Source of the DNA: Budorcas taxicolor
Lineage: Eukaryota > Chordata > Mammalia > Artiodactyla > Bovidae
Direction of reading: 5' to 3'
Length of the DNA: 64,000 nucleotides
NCBI RefSeq assembly: GCF_023091745.1
Contig: NC_068930.1
Location: 8,950,262 to 9,014,261, forward strand
Shown here: in pieces, positions 33,188 through 45,979 of the stretch
How positions within the stretch are numbered: position 1 is the first letter of the stretch
Layout of the letters: each line of letters starts with the position of its first letter
The notes under the pieces: generated by a model
What the model was told of the DNA's origin: nothing
The model's database searches: none
Seen by the model: only the letters and a program-made list of their open reading frames with translations
Translations under genes and position numbers: made by a program

Positions 33188-34486
33188 TAAAAACACGATG
33201 CTGTTTACATTAGCACCCCCAAAATGAAATAATCAGGTTTAAATCTAATAAAATATGTATAATATCTGTATGAGGAAAGCTATAAAACTCTGATGAATGA
33301 AATAAAACAATTATATAAATGGGGAAATATTCCATGTCAGTGGAAAGATATCAAGATGCCAGTTCTTTCCAGTTTGATCTATAAATTAAGTAATCCTGGT
33401 CAAAATACCAGCAGGTCATTTTGGGGCTATCAACAAACTGATTCTGAAGTTTATACCAAAAGATGAAAATATTTACCAGGTCCTTCTGTGAGGCAGATCC
33501 TGGGACTGACCAAAGATGAAAGTTTGATTCCTTGTCCTCCAAGGGTTCCAATTTCCATCAGTTCTTTAATCTAAAGGTAATTTGCAATCCACCCCCTTCA
33601 AACTTACATAGCAAAAGGACTCACCTTATAAGAAATCCCAGACAGTAGGACTTGAGGGCTCTAATGGAGGTGTGTGCAAAGTGCAAGTGGAGATTGCAAG
33701 TCAGAGGTGGCATGAGAAGAGAGGGCTCTGGGGTAGAAGCTTCTGGGGTACTAGAAATATTCCAGACAGCTAAATGCATGGAGGAATTTCCAGGCAGAGA
33801 GAACAATCTAGGTAAAGGTGTGAGATCATGGCATGTTCTGGAAGCTCATTTGGTTCTAGCAGCAGCAGGAGAAATCAGGGTTTCCATCGTGCCTGGGGAA
33901 ATGGCTCTTACAAGTTGTCCTAGAGACTCATGTGTCCCCTTTCTGTTCCTTATTCCTACACCATTTCTTCCAGGACCTGCTTGCTGCATAGCACAGCCCT
34001 GCATCTTTTATCCAATGGTTGAGGGGCACTAAAACTTCAGCCAAAGCCACTACTCTGGAGACACCCCATGGCCGTTCCCCTTGCTGGGAGGCCGCCTCCT
34101 CTCCCTTCCCCACCCCAGGCCCACCCTTGGTAAATATTCAACTTGCTTAGAGGTTAGCACTCCACAAAATGTTTGTTCAGCCTGGTGTTTTTAAGTACTT
34201 TAAGGAAAAAGAAATACTGTATCTTTGCAAAAGATAAAGAAAACAACTTGAAGAAAAGCCCACAGTGCTCTCACCTGCGTGTCGTTCCCCTGAGTCAGAG
34301 GAGGGTCTTTTTCCATTTTTGGGGTCACGTGTTCAAAGGGGTGGGTGCAGCATGTGCTCTGTACCTGTGACCTCGGTCCCATGCCAATTTCTCGTCTCTT
34401 GGACTGGCCTGCGCCTACAAGCATCTTCACACCACCTGGCGCCCAAGACCCTTCCCACGTCAATGTCCACCCCTTTCCCTCCTCAG

Positions 34487-34614
34487 ATAAGCCGTGTGAA
34501 CTCTACTGCTCACCCCTTGGGAAGGAGTCCCCTCTGCTGGTGGCCGATAGAGTCCTGGACGGCACGCCCTGCGGGCCCTACGAGACGGATCTCTGCGTGC
34601 ATGGCAGGTGCCAG
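34487..34614 (+). CDS. ADAMTS17: ADAMTS17 exon: Cys-rich domain, middle part
   Basis: This exon is 128 nt, entered in phase 1 (the first two bases AT complete an Asp codon) and left in phase 0. The acceptor is ccctttccctcctcag and the donor CAG|gtgatg. The peptide begins KPCELYCSPLGKESPLLVAD and continues RVLDGTPCGPYETDLCVHG, then RCQ. The CELYC, DGTPC and C-V-x-G-x-C motifs are the standard Cys-rich signature of the ADAMTS ancillary region. The region is used by family members for substrate and matrix recognition. The exon is close to the human form as remembered; the visible difference is Arg for Lys in the last GRCQ. BovB copies in opposite orientations lie in the two flanking introns. Confidence 0.95.
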
Positions 34615-37600
34615 GTGATGTGTTTTCCTTGTGTCCTTGGCAGGGTTTTGGAGGGGAGGCTCCCTCCAGGGGGAGCGTGGGATGGCAGAGGCCTCAGGAG
34701 GCCTGGGTGAGTGGACTTTCTCAAGAAGGCGTCCCGCGGGTGGTGTTGCCTCTTGCAGCCTGGCACCCCTCCCTCCCTCAGCAGTGACTGAGCCAGCCAA
34801 GAGTTGAGGTGCTGAAAGAGCAGTGGCAAGATGGTCATCACAAACATCTTAGAGTAACTTTGGACATCAGGACAAAGGGAAGAGCAGGTAGGCTGCTAGG
34901 TGGACTGGAGGATGTACGTGAATGTGTGTTTGGGGGCAAGCTTTGCTTGTTTAGCTAGCAAAGATACAGTACAACTGAGCTGATGCCTTCACAGGTGGTA
35001 CCTAGGGAGGTGAATATGCCTGGCTTTGGGGCTCCACTCACTGGAATATGATCCACAAACCCATCCTGGTGTTAGATATCTGTGATTCACTAGCGTGATG
35101 AAAGATGTCATTTAAGAAGGCAAAAAGAGAAAGGAGAGAGGATGCCAATGATTTTAACCCTAGTGGATTTTTTTCCCCTTGCAAAGTCCAAGCTAGTCCA
35201 AGACTGGAATTTTTCAGGGAAAAACTTGACAATGTCCAGATTCCTTTGGCACTGTGTGGCTTTGTTATCAAATATAAATATGTGAGGGCGATAGACACTT
35301 GGTGCCCAAGAGCATTGGCCAGGCACCCTTCCAGGGAAGGAGGGGTGATGGGCCCTTGGGGCTGCCATGTTGTAGCAAAGAATGTACAGAGCCTCAGACA
35401 GTGTGAACCAGGATCTTATCATTATCGTTGAAATGAGAAATTGCTGATGGTTCTGCTTCTCGGTAGACCTGCTAACAAGTCAAGTGCGAGATTTGTTTCC
35501 ATCATAAATTACAGCATACACTTGCAGGGACCACAGTGCGGCCCAAGTATGTATGTTCCTTTAGCAAACATATCCCAAGTTAAAAGCACGTGTGTTCTTT
35601 AAAGCAGCACCAGCTGAGCCACCTCCAGCCTCTCAGCAGCGTTTTCTGCAGTGTTCTTACCAATGTGGAAACAATTCTAAGCATCCTGACATTTTCTGGC
35701 CAGCAGGGTCCATGTTAAAAGGCCATTCATGATTTCAGCTCTAGGCAGTGAGTGCCAGTGTGACCTTTCCACAATCTTAGTTCTTATTACAGCCTTTTCC
35801 ATTAGAGAGGCTCCCCTGTGCCGTGAGAGCAAAACTCTCAGCTCTTTTGTGAGTACAGCTGGGTGTTCATGAGGCCACCCAAGGTATTCTAATAGCTTTA
35901 AGTCTCTTATAAATCTCCAAAATCCCATCAGGGAACCATTGAGCCAGAGCCTGGCTTGCACTTGAGTGTGACAGGGATGCCATGTGTACACTTGCCTTTC
36001 TGCTCCCACCTCTATCCCGTTACCACCTCCGAGTCCATCTCAAATGGCTCTTCCACCATCTCCATCATTATATTTACTCACCCTGCACTGAGACTAGTGC
36101 TAACCAGCACAGCCCCTCCAGGCAGGGGCACTGGGGAGCGCAGAGGTGCAGACAGTGGCCCCTTTCACGGTGCACTACAGTGAATGGCGTTCATGATCCT
36201 TGGAGCCTCATCCTGACAATGGGGAGACCCATGCTTGTTCTTGGAAGTACCATCACCTCTACGTGGATGCCCCCCAGTGACCCCCTGCCTCCAGGCAGCC
36301 CACCAGTCCTCGCAGAAGGCCACTGTCCTGGCAGGTGGCATCAGCACCTACCAGCAAGCACCTCATGAGAGAAACTGGCTTTCTGAAGGAAGTTAAATCC
36401 CATCTGTAATTTTTCTAATAGTGCTCATTCTTCAGAGGGAATCTGTGAAGGTTTACTTTTGCCCATGGTTAACTCAATACTCACAGAAATTCAAATTAGT
36501 AATGTCAGAGTTAATGAAGTTTTATAATACCATTAAGCATGTTTAAGTAACACTGTAAGAAATTAGATACAAATATAGTATTTATGCTTAGTTATAGTGA
36601 TTGCCAAGGTGGAAAGTTCTGGATTTCTGTGGTCCTTGTAAATGAGTCAGGCAAGGAATGTTGGTTAAAGAGAATAGTATTATTAATAAAAAGAAACCTT
36701 AGGGGGTTTGTGAGCAGAGGGTCTGACCTGTTCATTGATGCCATCGCCTAATTATAGTGGAAAAAGGTAGAAATCTTCCATACTTCATGTAAGACAGCAC
36801 TACGGAAATGCTGCTGTGGTTTACTTGTTAGCTTTTCCCGCTGTTCTCTGCAGCTGTAAATTTAGCTATTTTAGGGTAGCGGAAGGAGTTCTGGGAAATT
36901 CTGAGAAGCATGGTGACTAGTTGGTGGGGAACGGCAGGGACAAGAGGCTCCAAAATGGCCTTTTGAGAAGATTCCACTGAGCTCCAAATAGCAGGCTGAT
37001 TCAAACCATAACATGAAACATGGAAATACCATTTTACTCTGTTTTATGAGGACCAAGTTGAGTTTCATTTCAGTGAGTCACAAATTACTTAACATGCTAA
37101 AATGAAACTTAACAGCGCTCATAAAAGTGTGAGTGAATTGGGGGAAGAAACACAAACATTGTCTATTTTTCAGCAAGTCCCTATAAATCAGGAGTCCCAT
37201 CATTAATGATTCCTCTTGTTGGCCTCCAGAAGCAAAGAAATCAAGTTAATATCCCTCTGATGTGCAACTTGCCTCAAAGCTGCTGACCGGTAAGGGGTGA
37301 GTCAAACAGCTGAACACGTCTGGGGCCAGATGTGTTTGGCTTCATCAGCTTATGTACACTTGCAGCCAATATACTCTAACTGCAGCCACGTTTCCTTGGG
37401 ACCCTAGCTCATGTATGGATCCCTTGTTTGATGAACAGCAAAACACCTTCAGGGCCTGTAAGCTTCTTCAGTGAAGGGATGGTATCTGATAATCTGTGTT
37501 CTCCAAAGAGCTATCTTGAAGGACAGACAGTCTCTGATTGCATTTCACAAAGAATAAAAGAAGACTGGGTGGGTCACTGGCTCTTAGGGACTTAAGTGAT

Positions 37601-37787
37601 TCTGGAATCTGGAGCCCATTTCAATGGACCATTTTCAATGTCCAGAATTTATTTATCTCTTATTTTGTGTACATTGGTTTTCTATTAGGCAAGTAGAATT
37701 ACTGATGGGATTTTGGAGATTTATAAGAGACTCTGACTTCAGAGTCCCGTTGTGTAAAGAAGGGGTCACAAGCATGCAGGAAGCTCT

Positions 37788-38110
37788 CAGTTGCATTCAG
37801 TTCAGTTATTCAGCCGTGTCCAACTCTTTGCAACCCCATGGACTGCAACATGTCAGGCTTCCCCGTCCATCACCAGCTCCCGGAGCTTGCTCAAACTCAT
37901 GTCCATTGAGTCAGTGATGCCATCCAAATATCTCATCCTCTGTCGTCCCCTTCTCCTCCTGCCTTCAATCTTGCCCAGCATCAGGGTCTTTTCCAATGGG
38001 TCAGTTCTTCTCATCAGGTGGCCACAGTATTGGAGTTTCAGCTTCAGCATCAGTCCTTCCAGTGAATATTCAGGACTGATTTCCTTTAGGATGGACTGGT
38101 TGGATCTCCT
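37788..38110 (-). mobile_element. BovB 3' tail, antisense, with perfect target duplication
   Basis: 323 bp of the BovB 3' end is present in antisense. It is flanked by a perfect 13-bp duplication tgcaggaagctct at 37775-37787 and 38111-38123. The 5' truncation point is therefore exact. Confidence 0.92.
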
Positions 38111-41100
38111 TGCAGGAAGCTCTACTGGGTGTTTATGTATAGGTAGGCCTGTGTTTCAATATGCCCACCTGGTTGCTGCTTTTCACCCTTCAGCTGACAC
38201 CCTGAAGTGTGTGATTACTGGTGCCGGACCTTTATCCAAAGCAGTGCTTACACCTCTGATGCCATACCCTGCATCCCTTTCACCTGATTAACCTCCCATA
38301 GCAACTTTCGGATTAAGCCTGTAGACTAAGCCACATGGTCACCCCTCTTCCATCCCAGGACTCCATTAATCCAATGGTTAAGGCAGCATAGCACACACCA
38401 TGGTGGTGAAGAAAAGCAGAGGCCATCCTTTGACAAGAAGGCAGAAGTGGATGGAAGTTTTACTGAAGGAACAGAGGCCAAAGCTGGAACAGATGGAGAG
38501 TCACCCCGAAAAGAAAGCAAGAAGCTTGAGGAAGTCTAGGACTTGGGAATGGAGGGTGGAAGTGAGGAGCTGGCTGCAAACAGTGAGTCACGGTTGGTGA
38601 CCATGCCTGGCCTGGGACTTGGAGCTTGACAAGCTGTTAGGGAATTATCTTCAAGCTTTTTCCCAAAGTCATGTGATAAGCTGTTCAAGGGCAGCTGGAG
38701 CAGGGAAGGGACCTCAGTGCTCCAGGGCAGTGCCCACCCTCTGGGACTAAGGGCAGAGTCCAGCTTCCCTCCTGCCTGGCCCAAATGGAAGCCTGCCACC
38801 CTGCATCCAAAGTGGTCCGTCACTTGGCCATCTGTGCCTCATTCTTAAATACAAGTGGTCAGCCAGAGATCATCAGCTCGCTGAAGAAAACCAGCAGCAG
38901 GAATGAGAAAAGACCAAGAAAAACAAACAGGAAAACTGACCCTGGCAAGAAAATTGAGATAATTACAGAATTCTGTATGCAGCCAAATGATCAACCAAGC
39001 ATGCAGGCAAAATAATTTTGGGACATGGAAGAACTCAGAAGTTTTATTTTCCATGCATCCTTCTGAAGAAATGAGGTGCAGTTTAGCAGGATGAGGGTGA
39101 AGGCCAGAAGGAGGAAGACGAGCCCAACAAGACTTGGTGGAGTGACCTGGGAGCCCGGGAGAGGCCAGGAGGGGTCAGCATCGCTGGCTGAAGGCAGCAA
39201 TTAAATTTAAAGTAAGAAGTCAGTGATGTCCCTCTTACAGCAGAGAGAGAGGGGCAGTGGTTGGAAGATAGCCATTAAGCTGAAGAAAGGAAGTGCTTCT
39301 CCTCTCAGCCAGGAACATGAACACAAATGAGGACCACTGAAATCTGTGTGAGGAAGTCCCAGTTCAAACATGAGAAGGTGAAACGGCATGGTTGAGGGAA
39401 TGCACTGTGCTGTCCGGCTGGTGGTGCAGAAGAAAAGGCAGAGGACTTGGTTTGAAAACTGAAGCCTCCTGTTCCCCCAGCTTGATGAGAGGTCGGCATT
39501 GGTATGCTTTTATTTGAACATGCGTTCTGTGCTCCCTACCACGCAGGCCACTGTGTTTGGGGTGAGGACAAGAACACAGGTTTATAAGACACCCTCTTTC
39601 CTGGGCTTATGGTCCATCTGTGGGAAGGTAAGACCGACTCGTGAAACCCTAACAACCACAGGTGAAGGTATGATCAAGAGCCGGTGAGAGACTGGGTTTA
39701 GAAAGAGCAGAAAGAACATTCCATGCACTGGGTGGTGCGCTGGGCAGTATGCTAGGCGTGCAGTGCTTGGCAGGACCAAGAGGGTCCCAGTCCCCACACA
39801 TGGTGCAGACGAGGAACATGTATACTCACAGACCCGGTCATCCCCTCAGTCTGGCCCATGTGAGGAGGGAAATGGGGTCATGGAAAGTAAGCTGTGGGCG
39901 GCATGGTGGGGCCCTGTGAAGAGACAGAGCCAGCCAGTGGAGACTTGGGGTGGGGCCAGTGCTCCTCGCAGGACGCAGAGGGGAGGCCAGGCCTTCCAGA
40001 AACAGGGGTGGGTAGTGGGAGGCACCAGGGCCCAGGCTGTGCAGGGCCTGGCCGGGGGCAGTGGGGCTCCGGGTTTCTTCTGATGGTGGAGCTCGTGGGA
40101 GCAGGTGGGAGGCAGTGGGCCATGGTGTACGCCAGGAGGAGGAGGGAGAGCAGCCAAGGGGTTTGGACGAGATCAAGGAAATGCAGGCATGCTCTCCAGG
40201 CAGTGGGGTCCATGGCCATGACCCGCTCATCTTCCCCAGTGAGGGTTAGTCCTGGAGCAGAAGAGAGAAAACCCATGTGATCGGCCCTTTGCTGAGTAAT
40301 CAGGCCTCACCTGGGTAGTGGCTGTGAGTACAGACAAGAAACAGACACTGGAGGGGTCTCAGGGGACCAAGCCGTGAGCCAGCACCTGAGTGAGTGTATC
40401 AAGAAGAGGACTGGAAGCGGCCTGGAGGGCTCGGGTCAGGGCTGGGAAGGCAGCCATGTCTGTGAGTTCCAGGAGAGCGGGCGGAGGTGTCCTGAACTGA
40501 GAAGTCCGGGGCCGGCAGCTACAGAGGAGGAGCCGGTGTCTCAGGGTGGCCACACTGAGGTCAGTGTCCTGGCCGGAGAGTCAGGGGAAGTACAGATTTT
40601 CAGCAGACCAGCCCCCCGTGAGCCTGGGTGGCGGGCAAGTATGAGGTTTAAGAGCCGTCTGCACGTGAGTGATGGTTGCAGCTTAAGGAGAAGGTGACAT
40701 TACCAAGGAAAATCAGGAGCAGAAGGGGCACAAGAGCTACCCACTTCTGCAGAGTCCAGGGCAAGAGAGGAGGGGGCAGAGCCATCCACGGGGCCTGGGA
40801 GAAGCACACAAGAGTCTGCCCCCTACTCGGCCTCTGTCTTAGCATGTTTATTCCTGGTCTGGCACAGAACAGGCACGGGACCATGCTTTGGGTGAATGAA
40901 TCAATGCACAGCACAGATGGGGAATCAGATGCTAAAGAGTGACTGGCCAAAGATGAGGATGGAGACATGGTCAGTGGATGCGGTGACCAGGAGGTTATCT
41001 GTGGCTGGTGATCGTCCATCGACGGGCAGGATGCCGGGGAAAGCATTCAGGTTTTCCAGCACTGAAGTGGATATTCCTCACTTCTGTGCTGTTCATGGTC

Positions 41101-42149
41101 CATCCTTCCCGATCCTCCAGAACACAGCACTGAGTACTAATGCCCTCCTAGGCTTTCTGCATGTTCCGTAGGAACTGTCTTTACTGAAAGAACTTGTGCC
41201 TTTCCCACCAGATCCCAGCCATCCTGAACCTTTGGTTAAGTACACCCTGGACAGTGTCCTCCCCTTGGTGTCACTTGCACCCTGGCTCATCAGCAGAACA
41301 GGGCTCTGACCAACAGATGCTGACTAGCAACTGCTTTGAAAGCTCAGAAACGGGTAGCAGGTTTTCCTAGTGTATGTGGAAAAGTGATCCCTGGGATAAA
41401 TGGGAAGACGCAAGAGTGAATTGTTTGGAGTTTCCTTTGGTTTTGTCATCTTGTCCGCTAGAACACCAAGCCTCATAAACAGTCATTAAATCTGTGACAG
41501 TCAGCATCTGGGCGGGGGGTGGGGGGAGCGGAGAATCCAGCCTCTTCCAAGTATATAATGTGTTTCTTGAACTACGCTGTAGAAGAGGGAGGAAATACCA
41601 CTGTTGGCAGATTTCCAAGTCTGGCTGTTGCCCCTTGGTTTTCAGATTCACTGCTGTTCAGAGACATGCATGCCCTGCCTTTAAATGCAGTTGTCATCTA
41701 AAATAATACCAGGCAGAGAGCACAGCACGCAAAACTGTCCCAGCCCCTGGGTGCCCCGAAGAATTAACTTGCAGGGTGACCCTGCCCGCATCCCTCTGTG
41801 TACCTGACCTGAGACTCCCATGGGGACAGACCATGACCTGCTGCAGGTGGGGCTGCTTGACATTACAGGCGAGCCCGCCTGCACATGGGCCTCTGCACTT
41901 GGCTCGTGTGCAGAGAGGGAAGATGTAGTCCTGCATGCCTTCTCCTTCCCCTCTGCCTTTTCTGGAAAGGAGGGAGTCTGTGGCAGAAAAGGGAGAGATG
42001 ACAATTACCTGTTGAGTCCTACTCTGCTCAGATTGGAGGAGGGGGAGCTTGTCCCGCAGCCCCATAGAAGGAAGGTGGCCCAGGAGCATCCATCCCAACA
42101 GGGCCCACCTCTCATCTGGGCCTGAAAGGTGAGCTTGGGTTTCTCCAAC

Positions 42150-42250
42150 CAGAACAGAGATAATTTCTGCAGCAACCCTCAGAGGCTGAGGTTAATACTC
42201 TCATTTTTAGAATGGGAAAACTGAGGCTCGTATCCAAATGTGTAACTCTC
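42150..42250 (+). mobile_element. MIR fragment (tentative)
   Basis: 'gcagcaaccctcagaggctg' and 'cagaatgggaaaactgaggctc'-like phrases follow the middle of MIR in the + direction. It is short and diverged. Confidence 0.4.
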
Positions 42251-44023
42251 CTCAGTTCACACATTGGCATTAGCACAGCATTTTCAGAAGAGAAGCTGAC
42301 TGCCCAGTAGCTTTGCCCTAATCCAGAAGCCAGCTGGCTACAATCTGAAGTCATGTCTGAGGACACTTCTGTTCTGAGAGGTGAAGTTTTAACAAAAGAA
42401 GCTAGTTTTTAAGATTAAAGCAGAATGCTGGGTAAGGAAAGAAGAGAAAATAATGGAGAACCTTCCCCCTGTATCCAGCCTTTGACAGTTTAACATGGAA
42501 GATGCTGTGAGTCCTACAAACAAGGATGCTGAAGGTTCCAGATCTGGGTCTCTGCTTCCTGGGTGGAGACCTGTGAGTCGGAAGTTCTGAGCAGCCATAA
42601 ACCGGCATCCAGGTGATCTGTGAGGCCCTCACCGAAGTGTTTTGGGATTTATAACCTGACGTTCTGTCATGATGGAGCTTCCCATAGGTTCTTTACTTGA
42701 CCTGAGCACCACTGTAAGTGTGCCCGATTTCCAAGAGCAGAGGGAGGTCCCCACATCTGTCGAGGGGTCTTCAGCCCAGAACTGCTTTGGCTCAGGGGCA
42801 CAGCTCCAGTGGGAGCTCCAGACACAGGACCTTTCCTGACGGGAAGGACGCTTCTTCAGGACACGGGCGGGCAGGGGGCCGGGGGCGTCTCTCAGCAGTG
42901 CCTGTCTCCAAGAATGTCCCTCTCTGAGCTCCAAACCTAGCCCAGTGGTCTTCCACGAGGCCCTGGGCCTGCAGCCTCACCTGGGAATTCAGCAGCAACA
43001 CAAATCCTTGGGCAGTGGGTGACCTACCCAGGCCTCCAGGTGACTGCAGTGTGCTGAAGTTTGGTGAGCTTGTCTTCCTGGGCCCAGGAGGTCATCTCTC
43101 TGTTCTGGACATTGACCACAGCTGGTCAGACCAGGAGGCATTGTTCCTTTAGCCGGTGCTGAGTGAGGACTGTGTGGAAGGGCCTACCATCTTGGTAGAC
43201 TAATTTTAGCCCTCAAGAGTCATCCCCCCAATGAAAATATAAGCAGGGGGCTTATGTTTTGGAAAGGATGGTACAGTGCCTCCTGAGAGAAACAGATGCT
43301 GACAGTGGGCCCCTGGACTTACCTGTGAATAACCTGGACTCTCAGAAAAGAGGCGAGGGCTGGCTCCTTGTAGTCCAAGCATACCCAAGTGTTGCAAAGC
43401 TGCAAGGTGCCCAGCAGTCCTGTGGACAGTCTCGTCTCACCAGGCCCCCAACTGATGGTGACTTCATCCCTGAATAAACAGAAATCAATTCCAAACATTG
43501 CATATTCTTAAACATTGGATCCCATGAGGTCTAACTCGGTGTCAGTTGGGGCCTGCTACTGAGCAAGCGTGCACACATTCTTTATGTTATGTTTTAGGAG
43601 CAATGGTGAGTATCCCAGTGGTTCTCACCGTGGGCCCCCTACCTGCCTCTGCTTGTCCGGAGCGGCGGCAGTGTCTCCTGCTGGGGGAGGGGGCCCCCGA
43701 GGACACCTGGTGCTGCTCTGTCTATGCAGGGGCTTTGCGAGCACTCATTTGCACTGCTGCCCTTCCTTATTCTCACTTTCTTTCGCCCCCAAGATCCTTC
43801 TTTCAGGGGACTCTTGGGAGGGAAAGCGGTTTGATCATCTAGGAAAGTGGTGCCCTTCTTCCCAGTGACTCCCTTGTCCTGCTCCTCCCAGAAGCTCCTC
43901 CCATGCCTGTCAGTCTGGTATCCAGGTGAATTCTTAGTCTGGCAGATTTGAAATGCAGACTTCGCCTCCTAGCCGTGTCTCACCAGGAAACTTCATAGAC
44001 AGAGGAGCCTGAGCGACTGAGCA

Positions 44024-44075
44024 CATATTCACACACACATGTGCACACACGCGCTCACACAGCCACATACACACG
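44024..44075 (+). repeat. CA-rich low-complexity tract
   Basis: An imperfect series of ca/tg steps ('cacacacatgtgcacacacg') spans about 50 bp. It follows a short scrap of Bov-A-like sequence at 43982-44023. Confidence 0.6.
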
Positions 44076-45858
44076 ATCTCAGCCAGACAACAAGTAGCCT
44101 TTTGAAATTCTGGCATGGATTCTCCCCCAACATCTCCTTTTCCCAAAGGTAGTGTTTCTGGTGTTCTTTTAGCTTCCCTATTCTGAGCATTTCAAAATTC
44201 TCACAAACCCAGCATGCTCTGGGGAGAGGCCTGACCTTGTCCAGAAGGTCTTACAGTGGCCTCAGTCCCAGGCTGGGGACATCAGGGTTCCCCAGCCAGC
44301 CTGGGGCCAGGAGGCAGGAGGTGAAGGACTGCTCCTGGCCCTGCCAGACACCCACTGTGTGGCCCCTAGGTTTGCCAGGTGCCTTCGCTGGGCTGGGGAA
44401 AGCTGTCCAGATCAGGAGGGCTATTAGCTTAGAGTATCCAGAAAACTTTTATCCGGACACCCTGACTGAGATATCAGTGGTACCTGCTCAAATCAGAGAC
44501 CCACTATTGCTGAGCCACAGTGTGATTAAGAGAGTAATAGAAAACCAGTGTGAGAGGAGTCTAGAGCTGAGAGTACCTGGAGACGGGGAAGCCTCATTTG
44601 TGCTTCGTGTAGCATGCCACGGTGCCAGGGTTCTCTGAGTGTGGTCCTGGCCAGCAGCCACAGCAGCACTCGGGAACTTCACAGAAATAGAGATACTCAG
44701 GTCCATTCAGCCCTGCTGGATCAGAAATTCCGGGAGTGGATCCTGCATCTGTGTTTTCACGGCCCTCCTGGTGAGTTAGATGCACCTTGACATTTAAGAA
44801 TCATTGCCCTTATGAAACAGAGGATTCTGGTTCAGTGGGTGAGCTGCAGGGCCAAACCTTCGCCTCCAGGAGATTTGCGGTGCAGCTGGCTCTACTCCGT
44901 GCCCTGCCCCCGTGGGAGCGGGGACACAGAGGGAAGAAGGAGTGCAGTCACCTGGGCCTGGCTTGTCTGGATTAGAACCCTTCATGGCCTGATGCAGGGT
45001 ACAGGGCAGTGGAGACTCAGTTCTTGTTCTGGAATTCTTTACTCCAGGGCAGAAGGGTGGAGAGACATTTTAGCAATTTAACTAGCAAATAATTAAACAC
45101 ACCAGTGTTTACCGTAACATAAACTCAGGTATGTTATTTTGCAGACCATAAAAGTCTCATGAATTTTTTTTTTTTTAAGGAGAAACAGGAATTCACAACC
45201 TTTTCCCACTTTTTAGGAACTGACTGTGCTTCCCTGGGGCCAGCCAGGGTCAGGGTGACCCTCCTCTGCCCTCAGACAGGCCTCCTTGAAAAAGTTTGAG
45301 CAGCAGGGTATCTTCTTGGGCTACATCCCCCTGACTGAGGACTAGGGGGTTCAAGCCCAGCCGGCCCGAGTGGGCTCTGGGCTTCCCAACCCCAGCAGAG
45401 AAGTCACTATGGTGTCTGCCGTGTCTTCTGAGACTGTTGGCTATTCCAGCCGAGATAGAATCACGGACTCACGCAGCTCCAAGGGGATCATGGGTCTTGT
45501 GAAACTGTGGCCATGCCAGGAGGTGTGGGAACTGGTTTCCCTTCTCCCCACGGTCCCACCTTGGGCGGCTCCAAGGGCCTGGCCCGGGCCCCAGTGTGAG
45601 TTCCAGGCCCCTGGGCCTTCACAGATCCCTCCTCCCTAACAGACACTAACGCAGGTATTTGATGACTGTGTGGTGTAAGAGCAAACGTAATACAAGCTGG
45701 ATTGTATTCTTTTTCTCTCCTGGTTTTAAAATATTTGCTTGGGCCTCTGGAGGTGTGAGCCCTCCCGCGCCAGCCTGCTGGGTCTCATGGAGAGTCAGCC
45801 CTGCAGGGTGTGCCTCTGAGTGCTGCACTCAGAATAACCCAGCACTCTGCTTGTTTAG

Positions 45859-45979
45859 AAAATCGGCTGTGATGGCATCATCGGGTCTGCGGCCAAGGAA
45901 GACCGGTGTGGGGTCTGCAGCGGGGATGGCAAGACCTGCCGCGTGGTCAAGGGCGACTTCAGCCACGCTCGGGGCACAG
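45859..45979 (+). CDS. ADAMTS17: ADAMTS17 exon: end of Cys-rich domain
   Basis: This exon is 121 nt, phase 0 in and phase 1 out. The acceptor is ctctgcttgtttag and the donor G|gtgagc. The peptide begins KIGCDGIIGSAAKEDRCGVC, continues SGDGKTCRVVKGDFSHARG and ends with Thr. The GCD...EDRCGVC-x-GD-x-x-x-C pattern is the conserved end of the ADAMTS Cys-rich domain, just before the cysteine-free spacer. After the Thr codon one base (G) is left. Joined directly to the spacer exon of the human gene it would give Gly-Tyr-Ile-Glu, the form that fits the family consensus. Joined to the small exon at 50059 it gives Val. This exon is therefore the upstream partner of the proposed alternative splice. Confidence 0.95.

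Larger units (their letters stand above)
32030..33480 (+). mobile_element. L1 LINE ORF2 fragment, split by BovB and CHR SINE
   Basis: Blocks 32030-32101, 32851-33045 and 33188-33480 read in order as part of L1 ORF2, past the active-site region ('ctttgtttgcagatggca', the counterpart of the FADD motif). The frame is broken. No 3' end or poly(A) tail is seen near 33480, so the copy is truncated or decayed on that side. Confidence 0.8.
24745..34486 (+). other. ADAMTS17: ADAMTS17 intron of 9.7 kb
   Basis: The intron holds antisense L1 (25180-25440), MIRs (25665-25850, 30630-30775), two + strand BovB tails (28576-28853, 29392-29570) around a 95-bp tandem repeat, a SINE (29701-29911), a 70-bp direct duplication (31314-32025) and an L1 (32030-33480) split by BovB and CHR. 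I recognise nothing in 24745-25179, 25851-28575, 29925-30629, 30776-31313, the 31384-31955 spacer, or 33481-34486. Confidence 0.85.
34615..45858 (+). other. ADAMTS17: ADAMTS17 intron of 11.2 kb
   Basis: One BovB tail (37788-38110), a possible MIR (42150-42250), a CA-rich tract (44024-44075) and a G-run cluster near 41511 are all I can name. Stretches 34615-37774, 38124-42149, 42251-44023 and 44076-45858 hold no recognised gene or repeat, although old L2/MIR-type fragments are likely around 39500-39830. The GC-rich part 39800-41000 has several overlapping open frames on both strands, none with a domain. Confidence 0.8.

Noticed and set aside
38400..38600. 66-codon Lys/Arg-rich open frame as a small gene
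   Set aside because: No recognisable family, promoter or splice signals; the composition fits purine-rich intronic sequence.
39838..40280. Several overlapping open frames of about 100-130 codons on both strands
   Set aside because: The region is GC-rich, so stops are scarce in every frame. No domain, no splice pattern and no phase fit to ADAMTS17.
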